DNA of 64,000 bases from Callorhinus ursinus (taxonomy: Eukaryota > Chordata > Mammalia > Carnivora > Otariidae): contig NW_020313288.1 of assembly GCF_003265705.1 (NCBI RefSeq), positions 934,839-998,838 on the forward strand, written 5' to 3'. Below the pieces are notes generated by a model. It saw only the letters and a program-made list of their open reading frames with translations. It was not told the origin of the DNA and did not search any database. Shown here in pieces: positions 22,701 to 34,700 of the stretch (positions within the stretch are counted from its first letter, which is position 1; each line of letters opens with the position of its first letter). The translations under genes were made by a program, and so were the position numbers.

Positions 22701-25700
22701 ATGTGAGCCTCAAGAATGGCAAGGTGTTGTTCAGAGCAGTCACCAAGAGGGGACAATCATCTGCATGTAGAGGCCATACTACACTGGCTTCAAAACATTT
22801 TCTTCTCCAGAAAACCCCTGGTCTTACCTTCCCATATTTGCTGAAAAGATTCTTCAAATCTGTAGCTCTGGTGGTAGAAGAAAGTCCACTAACCCAGAAA
22901 TTTCTACCACAACTGCTACGACCTATTTCAAAAGAAAAGCCTGGTCAGAAACACCATACTCACAGGATCCTGAATCTTAAAGACGGAAGTCAGTCATTCC
23001 AAACCAGACACTTTCCAGTTGCCAGCACAACCCAAGTCAGCTTAGGTAGGAGGGCCTGCCCCCGTCCTCACACAACCCTTGCAAATGCACACTAGGCCCA
23101 CCAGGGCTGCGAGCAATGCCACTTACGATATAGTGAGTCAGGGGCTATTAGGACCATGGGAAGTTTGCTCCCTTAGAAAGTCACCAAATGGCATTAGGCA
23201 GCCCAGTGGGGTGGCTTCTGAACATAAAACAGCTGCTATCAGGATGAACCCAATTCAGAAGCTTCTCTTTCTTGTCACAAATACCTTCCCACCTATCCCC
23301 TGTTTGTATTCTAGGCTGCTAAGAAGGAATGTGAACCGACAAAATGTCTTGTCCATTAGCGATTTTAGTAACAGATAGTGGTGTTGATAAATCTGAAGTA
23401 TCAGGTAACCCCAAGATATCTGAAATCAGAAAAAATTTTTCCATTTACAAGTGTCACTGAGGCTAAGGAATCAGTAAATCGGAGGGTCAATCAGGATTAA
23501 GGAGCTCAAAGTGTCAAAGTGCTCTAGCCGAAGCAGGAGTCTGCTTCAGATCGATACCTTAACTCTGAGGACCTGGCTTGCTCCCTATAACCCAGAACCT
23601 GCAGAGTGAATAGCAGAGGAGTAGAGAAAGGCTTCATGAAAGGCTGAGGCAAATCTGGGTAAGAAACGCAGCACGCAATGAACTAGAACCAGAAACCCCA
23701 CTGCTGCCAAGGCCAAACATGCTCCAAGAGACCAGTGTCGCCCCAGTGACCTACCCTTTTCCTCTTTGGAAAGCCTTTTTGTATCCGAGTCATCTTCGAC
23801 AGAACTAGAGACAAAAGATAATGTCACTCCAGAAGGAAAAAGCAGAGACGAAACAAACTCAAAATTATAAAACACGTGCTGAGGTTGCATACCTACCCGA
23901 AATTTAGTTCTGAAAAAATGATACCCCGACAAACTTGTATTGGAAATCTGACCTAACCATAAGATTTCAGACCCATAGGAGTTAATTAATTCTGCTGGGC
24001 TAAAGATAATTAGGAAGATTTAAAGAAAACAACCGTGATAGGTTGAGAAAAGAAAAAAGATTATGTAATCAGTTTAAAATAAACAAAGAGAAATAAAACA
24101 TTGCTTAGAAGTAAACTACAATTGCATCAGTCTGGCTGGCCAATTGCAGAAAAAACAGCTTATGTGTGTCATTAAATGACCAATGAAAAGGAGATAGCGT
24201 CTGGTCTAAAACTGAGAAAAAACAAACCTCATTTTCTGATCAGCGCCCTCACTGGCTGAGGACTCTTTAGGAGCCGGAGGGACTTCATTACAAGCTTCAA
24301 AAGCAAACTTCTTCACGTCTTCTTTGCTATCTCTGGGGTCTGGGCTTGAGGCTTCCGGGGGCGCTTCCGCGGCCTCCTCGCTAGAGGCTTCCGTGTGCTC
24401 TGAGGCTTTACTACTCTGCTCAACTGGCTTCTCTAGCCCTACAGGCTCACAGTCCGTCCGCGCGCCATCGCCTGGCTGCTCCACGGGCTCCCTTTTCACT
24501 ACCGCTAACAGGGTGTCTGCCCTGCTCGACTGAGCTTGTGCTGTTGACTCGCTGGCCAAATCTAAATCACCCTCCTCCGGATGGGCGCTGCCAAAAAGGT
24601 CCTCTTCCTCCGCAAGCTTTCTGTCTGGCCCCACGCTACTTGTATCCTGTGCAAAGGGCTGCTCCAGCTCGGAACCTTCTTCTTTTACTGGCTCAGATTT
24701 ACAAGTTTCCCCCAAAATGTCGAGTATTTTCTCATTTTCTACGGATTTAACAGGAATAGAATGGCACAAGGTTTAATTACCAGGGAAATAAAGCAATCAC
24801 AAATGCGGAACTGGCACGGCTGCCACACTAACACGAAGAGAACTGCTAGCTACACAGAGATTGGAAAACCCGCGGGTACACAAAGTTACACCGGTTACAC
24901 TACCTGCACTCCAACCGACTGCTACAGTAAGCCGCTACGCTACATGGAAGAGAAAAGCATCCCAGAGATTTAACCCCCAAAACCTTCTGGCTGATTCTTG
25001 ACAGTCTTCATTCTGTCGTCGTTTACATAGGACTCTTCCGAATTTAGCTTCCAAAGTCCAAGGTGCTTAACTGAATGTATCACCATTCACTGAACAGCTC
25101 AATTTCCAAATTTCTTTGAATTTCTTTTAACAGAACAGTCCAACATGAAAACCAGAATCTCTTCCATCGGTGCTCTGAGATATTTGCAGTCCAGAAAGTG
25201 AATAGCATTTGTTTGGAATTCTCATGAAGAAACTCTTTCCTCTTCTGGAATCCAGTTATGTCTCAATGTTTTAAAATGCATCTCCCTACAGCTACCTGCA
25301 CTGCCTGAATTAAAAACCACAAAGTTAAGACACTGCCCAATATCACAAGATCTGTTTTGTGGGGAGCACAGGTATTAGCGCGTGAGAGGCATCATGCAAA
25401 CTCTTTCTACGTTCGTTTAAGTGCCGTTTATGTTTAAAAAGGCATGAGATCGTTTCATCTCATCAATACATTCTGTAACATGAGAAGTGAGCCACTTTCA
25501 CAGATCTGGTGATATGGCTGGGTTTCCAATCTCTATGATCCTGGTATGTTCTGGATCGTAAACCTTTAGAACAATGTATACTACGGTAAGGCAACTTTTT
25601 AAAATTAAAGAATTTAAATTAGAGAAGGTGGAAAGCTAGAATGGTTCCAAACCCCCGCTGGTAAGTTTTTCATTTAACAGTACCTGGCTCCAAGGATGGC

Positions 25701-28700
25701 TCTTCAATTTCCTGCAACAAAAAACATAAATAAGATTGTGCCAGATGAATGAAACCTACAGCTTCTTTACACCAAAAACTGTAACTAAAAAGGGAATTTC
25801 TAAAACACGTACTAAGAAACTCGCAAACACAACAGGTGGAGAACCTACTCACATTCAGGACAGAGCCCACACACAACACTGCACCTCACTCGCCTCTGCC
25901 CCAAACCCCACCCCACCCCCTCCGCCTGGGCTACTCTTAAGGGGCCTGGGATCTGGCTTTTGCTCCTGTTTGTGCTGCCTCATTTCTCCAGCGCCTGGCA
26001 ACATTATCACTTTCCATGGGAATGACTGCATCACATGCCCGTCTGTCCCCCTAGACCGAACTCTTAAAAAAAGCCGAGAGAGCAGTGTTTTTGTCTACAT
26101 GCGGTATGTAACAGAATGCCTGACATTTATCATTTTTTTTCACTTAACGTAGATTAACTTCTGAAAATTTGAGTGAGGGAATAACGGCACAGGTGGTTTG
26201 ACCCCTGTTCTCAGTTCTCATGGTCCTACCATGTCTGCATCTGGTCACCTGAGCGCTCTCCAGGATTACACACTACTCCTCCCTTATCTCTCCCACCGGT
26301 GTTTCTACTGCGCCACCTCTAATTCCTAAACATCCCCAAATCTTTCCCAGGAAGCCCTGGCAATCCAGACCACTGCTGTTCCTCGCCTCCAATGGCATCC
26401 AGTTTTACCATCCCTTCCCTGTCTATCTGCCACCATGGTGAGCACACGGTTCCTCCGTGGCCTATGGCCATCGGCAATGGCCCCCTCATACCATCTCTCT
26501 CCTGACAGGTCCATCTATACCCCTCCTCACCCCCAGCTGAGTCCCACACATCCCCCAGCACTTAGCTCAGGGGCCATCTCCTCATAGAAAGGTTTCTCCT
26601 AATGGCTTCAGAGGCTTCCCCACTAAGGAAGAGCCTTTCCCTCACTATGCAGTCCTCAGCGCCTACAGCCCCTCTGCATGAGGCACTTCATCCTGGAATT
26701 CCAGCCAATACTGACGAGCGCTGACTAGGTTCCAGGCACATATTTAAGCCCTTTACACACACACGTTCATCATCAGACAGCCCTGACAGGTTGGTACTCT
26801 TAGTATCATCCTTCCTTTCAAATTGAGAGACTGGCACAGAGTGGCTGACAAACTGCCTCAAAGACACACTGCAGAGCCACGTTCTGCACAATGGCTGTGT
26901 GAGGAGTCCGTGTCAGCCCAAGTCTCTTCCCACCATGTCTGGTGTGTACTTCACACAGGGAGGAAGGGCCCTATGAGGATGGCAATGTTCATCTTTGCAT
27001 GCACGCCTGACACACCACAGGCACGAACACACGCCTGGGACGTGGGGGCGGGAGGTCTACACCTTCATTGGGAGCTGGCCTGCCATTCTGAAAAGCCCCA
27101 GAAAACTGTTCACTTTCGTCATACCTTCATTCTATGTATTTTGTTTTTCATGCAACATACCCCACTCTGAGATTTAACCCTACTACTAAAGCCAAAGATC
27201 ATTCTAGGCAGAAGAATTTTTCCTTTAACTTTCTCCAGAGAAAAACAAATCTATCCCTGTTTGTCTGTGGAAGAGTTTATGTATTTTCTACTTTAACAAA
27301 GGAGTCCTGGACCTAGAAAGACTCGAGAAAATGACATCCAGCTCCCCCTTTCCTTTTGGAGCCAGGAATGGATGGTGTGTCACTTTGCAGCTGGAGAGAG
27401 ACATCAGCCCTAAAGGTAGGCTGGGTTCCACCATGCTTTCTTGAGGTTTGTACACTCCTTGAAGCTGGGTTTCTGACTTGCCAATAACTAACCTTGCCCC
27501 TGCCTGGCTGAAGCAAATGCAGATTGCATCTGAAAGAGGATTTCTAATTAAGCGTACAAGTGAATGAAATATGACAACAAAAAAACCCCCCAAAACAAAA
27601 ATAAAGACTGGCAAAAGCTGACTGTATTTTCATTTCCTTGCAAAACTTTCCAATCCAACAAAAATCTGATAGCTACCCAGCTAAGTTTATTCCAATGGTT
27701 TATATATCTAGGCAGGCTGGCAGAAAAATTAAAAGGAAACTCAAGACCCACATTTATGTAAATCCTACCTGAAAGTTAGTCCACATCTCATTTGTTCTCA
27801 TCTAAGATTTAATATTTACACAGATGATAGAGTCAAGACGATAAAGTCATCAAAGGAAATCTGTGCATTTTCTATGAGAAAAATTCCCAAAGGCAGAACC
27901 GAACCCCCCAAGATTCCACCTTGCCCAGCTGTGATGTCTGTGTTCTCGCCGCCCCACCCTCCTGCGTCCTCATCTGGATCCCATGAGTATCTCCTAGGGA
28001 GGGAGTGCTCCCCCAACCCTGCCACCATCTCCCCTTAGTCTTTCTGCAGAGGATGCCACCCAGAACAGATGAGACAGGCAGTCCTTCCCCAAGCAGTCAA
28101 AATCAACAAGAACGTCCCCAGACAGGCCCTCCTCTCCGCTATAGATAAGCCACAGTGCTGGTAGGGGAAGCCACAACGAGTCCTTTGTAATAAGCATGTT
28201 GTATTTGGGGAAATTGGAAAACGAAGCCCTCTGAAAATGCCAATAGGTCAAACAAACCTTGTAATGACTTTTACTTGGGAATGCCATACGACGTCTGAAG
28301 TGGTCTCCAGAAATGGTAGTCTAACCTCTGATTCTAAAATTATTGAGACATACAATTTACCTGTAATATAGTGAAGTCAGATGATGAAGTATCTAAATTG
28401 TTTAGGGTTTCTTTGTCCTCGATCTGTAAAATAAACAAAAATACAGTTTACAATGTCAATATTAGGTAACACGACAGTACATCTGTAAAATGAAAACTAA
28501 CAGCCATGAAAATCACTTATGACAAAATTCTAAACATGATGCAGGAATCCAAATAGCATTATAGCTTGACTTCACCTCGATTTAAAAAAATGTTATACAT
28601 GTATATAGTATTTGCAAACAAACTGGGAAACCCACTCTGGTAGCACTGAGGGTTTTAAGATAAACGCCAAGGGAAGAAAGAAAAACAAAGTTTAAGTTAA

Positions 28701-31700
28701 GCAGAAAAGAGATTAAAATTAGACAGTACACAGACTCTCCCAAGTCAGTGGGAACACTAGGTTTAGGGGCTGCTCTTCTGTGAACGATGTCCAGAATCAG
28801 ACGGCAGAATGGATTCTTGGATTTCTCGGGCCACCACCACTTCTCCAAGCCCAAATGCTACTGCTACTGAGCCCGCTGCCCCAAGGTGATTCTGGCCAAG
28901 ACCGAGATGGCATGTCTGAGTACCGGCCTCCTAGCCTCATCAATTTCCAAACTGGAGTGAGGGGAGAGGAACACAGGGCTGCCAAGGCAGGTGGCCCACG
29001 GAGGCCCGTCTGTTGGGGAAAAATGACTGGTATGCTGACCTTCTATGCCACAAGATGAGCTCTCCCCAGTAAGGTGGGGATTCCCCACACACATAAGGGA
29101 GGTTCATAATGTTACTGTTGTGAGAACCAAAATAATTTAAACTGCTTGCAGTGAAGCCCCAAGGTTGTTATATTTTAGGGAGGAGGAATAATTTAAGTAT
29201 TTTAGCAACAACATGTATGGCTATATTACGTTTATCCGACGAGGAAACCACCCTTGCACCACTCCTTCCTTCCCCTGATGCAAGCGTCTTCGGAGAGTCA
29301 ATGCGTGCTCACAAAGAGTGCCGCACACATGCATGCAAGACCACCTCTTTCTCTATCCACACTGAGCGGCAGCACATCCTGTCCCCTGCCATATTCTCAC
29401 CTCCCTCGTGAAAATTGTTTTAGTTCATATGAATCTACTTATCTCATTTACATGGTTATATAACAGCAATAATTGTATTACTGGAAATAGTAATACAATT
29501 TTACAGTTAATGACAACAGCCCTATGGTGTTGCTATATGCCAGGCACAGTTCTAAACCAGGGTCGGCAAACTTTTCCTACCAAGGGCCAGACAGTGAATA
29601 TTTGAGACTTTGCAGGCCAGATGGTCTCTGTCATGACTACTCTATTGTTTGAGAAATCAGATGTCACGGATGACTGCCACAAACAGGTATGGCTATGTTC
29701 CAACATCTTGTTGGCCAGTTTGATGACTTTAGATCTAAGCTACTAATAAATGTTCATCTATTCAATCCTCCCAAAACCTATTATTTTTACAAGTGAGGTC
29801 CAGAGAGGTTAAGTAATTTGCCCAAGGTCACTCAGCAAATTAAGTGTCAGACCTCTAGTGAATGGTCTTTATTCTTAACTTACCCTACACACCTCCACTA
29901 ATTTTAATTAACCATCACTGGCAAACATGTAGTATGTTTCCAGGCTTTTATGACTGAAGGTATTATTTTCTAATCAGAGGGGGGAAAAACAGCCTTCAGA
30001 AAGAGCAGCTAATAAGGAAGGGTATGTACTTTGTGTCACTGCTCTAGTGTTTTGGGTACTTTCTACGAAGCCAGCGAATGAGACTTATACCAAAAAATAA
30101 AATTACACAACCTGTTTGTATCAAAATGACAGTCAATTCTCAAAATCAAACTCACCATTCAAAGATGACAAACTACTAACTCTCAGGATACTCAGAATCA
30201 GTTCTAAGAGGAAATGCAAAAATATTCTAACGAATGGCAGAAGCGGATCCACTAGCAAAAAACAGGGCTTCTTTCCCTTGCGGCGACTCAGTATACTTAC
30301 TGCAAGAGATCTGAGAGCCACTAAGAAATCAAGGTACCTCCCAGGAACCAACACATAAGGATTGCTACTGAGATGCCTAACAGCTGCTAATTTTCACTGC
30401 CTTTTCGGTCTACCCGACAAACACTCATCCTCACAGAAATAATCTAATAAATTATCTGCACCAAGTCAACACGATGTAGGAGCTAAGCACACCGACTCTG
30501 GACTTAGCCTGGTCTTAATTCTTATTCTCTTCGGAGCTGTGGGCTGCCTGGAGAGACATCTTTACCTCTTTACTCCCAGATTTCCTCAAGTGGAAAATCG
30601 CAAAATATCATCTGCATATGCCCTGTTCTTGTTAAAGTATTGAAGGACATCTGCCTAATTCCTGGCAAACTGAATTCAATAAATAGTACCCATTATAATT
30701 GTAGTATAATTAGATTTATTTCTAAAATGAAAAAAACTAAAGCTCTGAAGACCATGTGAACGCTTATTTTATGAAAGGCTGACTAGGAGGAAGGCATGGA
30801 TCAGCTCTATCAGGAAAAGGTCAACTTTCAACCTCTATTTCGCTATTTTCAAGGCATGCGAACCATACCACCACAGACAAGCTCCTGTAATAGGAAGGTC
30901 TCTGAGAGCGTCCCTGAAATGTTTAATGATGCATTACGCAAACAGATAGCACATACTCCTGGATCTCATTGAGACACCTCTCAACAAAGTGTTTTCAGAT
31001 TGTCTGGATTTTACACATGAACAGATTAAGCACAATCCCACTGAACTAGCAATAAAAGAGCTCAGTTCCAAATATAAATCTTATCATCTCTCAGGACATT
31101 TGAGGAACGGATACATTCACGGGGCATCCTAGAGAGAGACACTGCCGAGTTACCTACAGCATGTTCTTGAAGCTGCTCAGGAAGCTCCTTCATTTCTCCC
31201 TCGACTAGCTCTCTACTATCGGACATGGACTCTGGGAGGTTATCTGCATCATCGTCTTCTACACAGTCTGCAACACTTCCATTATCGATTTCTGCTTCAT
31301 CCAATACACTGATATCCATCATGTCAATGTCTTGCAAGTTCTCCAAACTGGTTTCAACATCCTCCTGTGGCAAAACAAAACACAACCATCACATGACTGC
31401 CATAGGTCGATCCACCAAGTTGATTCACTGACAAGGCTGCACATACCTGTCCATCCCCAGAGTTTTCCTCCAGTCCGTTGTCTTCCACACCCTCTTCTTC
31501 TGGTTTACGCCCTGAAGAGAGAATAGTTTACAGCACCAGATCAATGATCTGTATCTTCCAGAAGCAGTAACTTTTACAGGCCCTAAGCATCACAGAAGCA
31601 GACACCAACACCTGTAGCACTTCCCAATTTAGGAATGGTAATCCTGGAGGGTAAGGCCTTTCAGGACAGAGCAGCCCACGCCCCCCCCCCCGCCCCCCTC

Positions 31701-34700
31701 AAGCAGGAGAGGTTGTTCTCATCAAGTGGCTGTGCAAGTATAAGGAGCTGGAAATGAGTACTTAGTAAGGTCAAGGCAGATCAGACCTGTTTTAAAGCCT
31801 GGCCTTCACGTCAAGTAGCTTTGGCTATGGGGAAGACAGTATTTCATACAGTGTGCTGTTTTTTAGTTAAGAAACATGGGGCACAGGGGCGCCTGGGTGG
31901 CTCAGTCATTAAGCGTCTGCCTTCGGCTCAGGTCATGATCCCAGGGTCCTGGGATCGAGCCCCACATCAGGCTCCCTACTCAGCAGGAAGCCTGCTTCTC
32001 CCTCTGCCCCTCCCCCTCCTCGTGTTCCCACTCTGTCTCTGTCAAATATCTTATAAAAACAAACAAAGGGGCATATTTTCCCATAGAAACTGACACAACA
32101 AAATATAAATAAGCAATAAGAAAAATCCATAATTTTACCACCTAGAGTTAACCCCCATGTTACACTGACATACAGGGACATCCTCCTCTATTCTATATAT
32201 ATATATATATATATATACATGCACTATACTTACTGTATAAAATGACACTGCACCACCATTCTGTGACCTTGTCACTTACTATGTTATGAACTTATTTCCA
32301 TATTCTTTAACAGCATTATACAGAGATACCACCATTGATCTAATTAATACGTATGCGTGGAAATTCAAGAAAATGCTTATAAAGATGAACATCCTGGCAG
32401 TTCTTTTCGTACATATGCAATTACCATTTTAGAGCATATTTCTAGAAATGGCATTCCTAAGGCAAAGGGTGTGTATATTTTTAAGACTTTTATTAAAAAC
32501 AAAGAACCCACATATTATCAAGATGCCCCAGAGGAAGGTTGTTCCAATTCATACAGCTCCATCAACAATGAATAAAAGTGCCAATCTTTCTGAATCTGTT
32601 AAAACCAGCTTTATTTCTTACCCTTGCCAATGTTCTAGGCAAAAAGGAATACCTTTTTAACCTGAATTTGTCCTTAGGTTGAGTATTTTTGTTCAGGAGG
32701 CTGGACTCATTTTCTGGCTCACATTTCAGTTTTTAGACAGATTTGACTCCGTTGCTTTGAAAAATGAGGAAATCATTTCCCCTTAACTTCCCTCACTCAA
32801 CCTTTTAGTATTTCTTACAGATAGGTTAATTTTAGAACATTCACAATCTGTTCTGAAGACAACAGTTCACAGTGGGCAGGCACATTCATCTAAATAGCAT
32901 TTTATGTGGCGATTTGCCTTTATTTTTTGTATTAATTATAAGGATGAATAAAAAAATAAATAGAAAAATGTAAAGGATAATAGAAATGCCAGGGCTGAAG
33001 AGAAAATGGAAATCACTAGCCATGATAATAATGAAAAATGTAGGGGAAAAGTGAAAATTTTGGTCTAAGAACAGGCCTGCTAAAATTAAACTGATGACTC
33101 TTTTCATTGTGAAGAATAAAATCTCATGAAATACGAGACCAAGTCTCAAAAGCAGAGTGTAGTACACAGTAAGGGTATGTGCTTTGGAGCTATAGCTCCT
33201 TATCACAAAGGCAGTCCTCAACTTCTTTTGTGACTTAGTCACAAAACAAAAAAACCTCACTTCCCTCAAGACCTTTTTCCCAACATGAAGATGAATTTCT
33301 TAAGGCCATTAAGTGTTTTCTCAAGAAATGTAAGAGAAATAGACATTAACTTGCTTTTATATTTAAGGATTAAGCTTGTAAGGATATGAAATGTGTAAAA
33401 TTCAGGGCAAAAAAGGGGGGGGGAAGGAGGACAAAAAACCCAAACCTAATCATTTATACCATAATTGAGGTTTTTTAAAAAACCTCTCTCAGGGATAAGA
33501 ACTTCCTTATTACACGTGTTACCTGATTTTTCCATAGCTCTTTTTTTTTTTACAGACTCTTTTTTTTTTTTTTTTAAAGATTTTATTTATTTATTTGAGA
33601 GGGAGAGAATGAGAGACAGAGAGCACAAGAGGGAAGAGGGTCAGAGGGAGAAGCAGACTTCCTGCTGAGCAGGGAGCCCGATGTGGGACTCGATCCCGGG
33701 ACTCCAGGATCATGACCTGAGCCGAAGGCAGTCGCTTAACCAACTGAGCCACCCAGGCGCCCCGCCATAGCTCTTTTTTTTTTAAAGCTTTTATTTATTT
33801 ATTTGCAAGAGAAAGAGAGAGCACAAGCAGGGGCAGGGCAGAGGGAGAAGCAGGCTCTGATGCAAGGCTCGATCCCAGGACCCTGGAATCGTGACCTGAG
33901 CTGAAGGCAGACACCCAACCAACTGAGCCACCCAGGAACCCCTGATATTTCCATATTCTAATTTCATTCAGAAATATCTTTCAGGAAATCTGAAAGGTTT
34001 TTCAGGAATACATTATTTAAAAACATAGATCATGACACTAATAGAATTCAATACATTATGTGCAAATAACCTTAGTGGATGGCTGGGAACACCATTGCCA
34101 CTTAATAATATCTATGACAAAATATGCCTTGAGCTTTAAAAAATGTCTGGAACTGAACTCAATGATCTCTATGTAAATATACAAGGAAGTTGCACTAGCA
34201 GCATTTCCATAGATTTATATTTGATAAGGCTGGTATCATTCTAGAATATATACATTGGTTTTTATCCAGTTCTATCCCAGTTACTAGGAAAAATCTAAGT
34301 AGGTCACCACAAACTTGCAACCTTTCTTTCTCTCTCCCTTTCACAAGAGAGGCAGCAGGTTTCCAACAAGCAAAATCAGTTTTCAACTTTCACAACCACC
34401 TTTGCTCCAGAGCAGTAGCACAGATTACTGCAGCCGAAACCTCTTGGGGGAGGGGGAAATGCTCTCAAGTAAGAAAGGACCAGAAATGTCAAGGGAATTC
34501 ATGGTCTTAAGAACATTTAGTCTTGGGGCGCCTGGGTGGCTCAGATGGTTAAGCATCTGCCTTCAGCTCAGGTCATGATCCCAGGGTCCTGGGATGGAGC
34601 CCTGCATCAGGCTCCTAGCTCAGCAGGGAGGTCTGCTTCTTCCTCTGCAGCTACCCCGTGCTTGTGTTCCCTCTTTCACTATCTCTGTCAATTAAATAAA

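Noticed and set aside
31158..31161. Alternative SAFB exon 4 donor at GTAG|GTAACT
   Set aside because: It would add four bases and break the frame into exon 5; the upstream GCT|GTAGGT donor restores the human-like junction in both SAFB and SAFB2.
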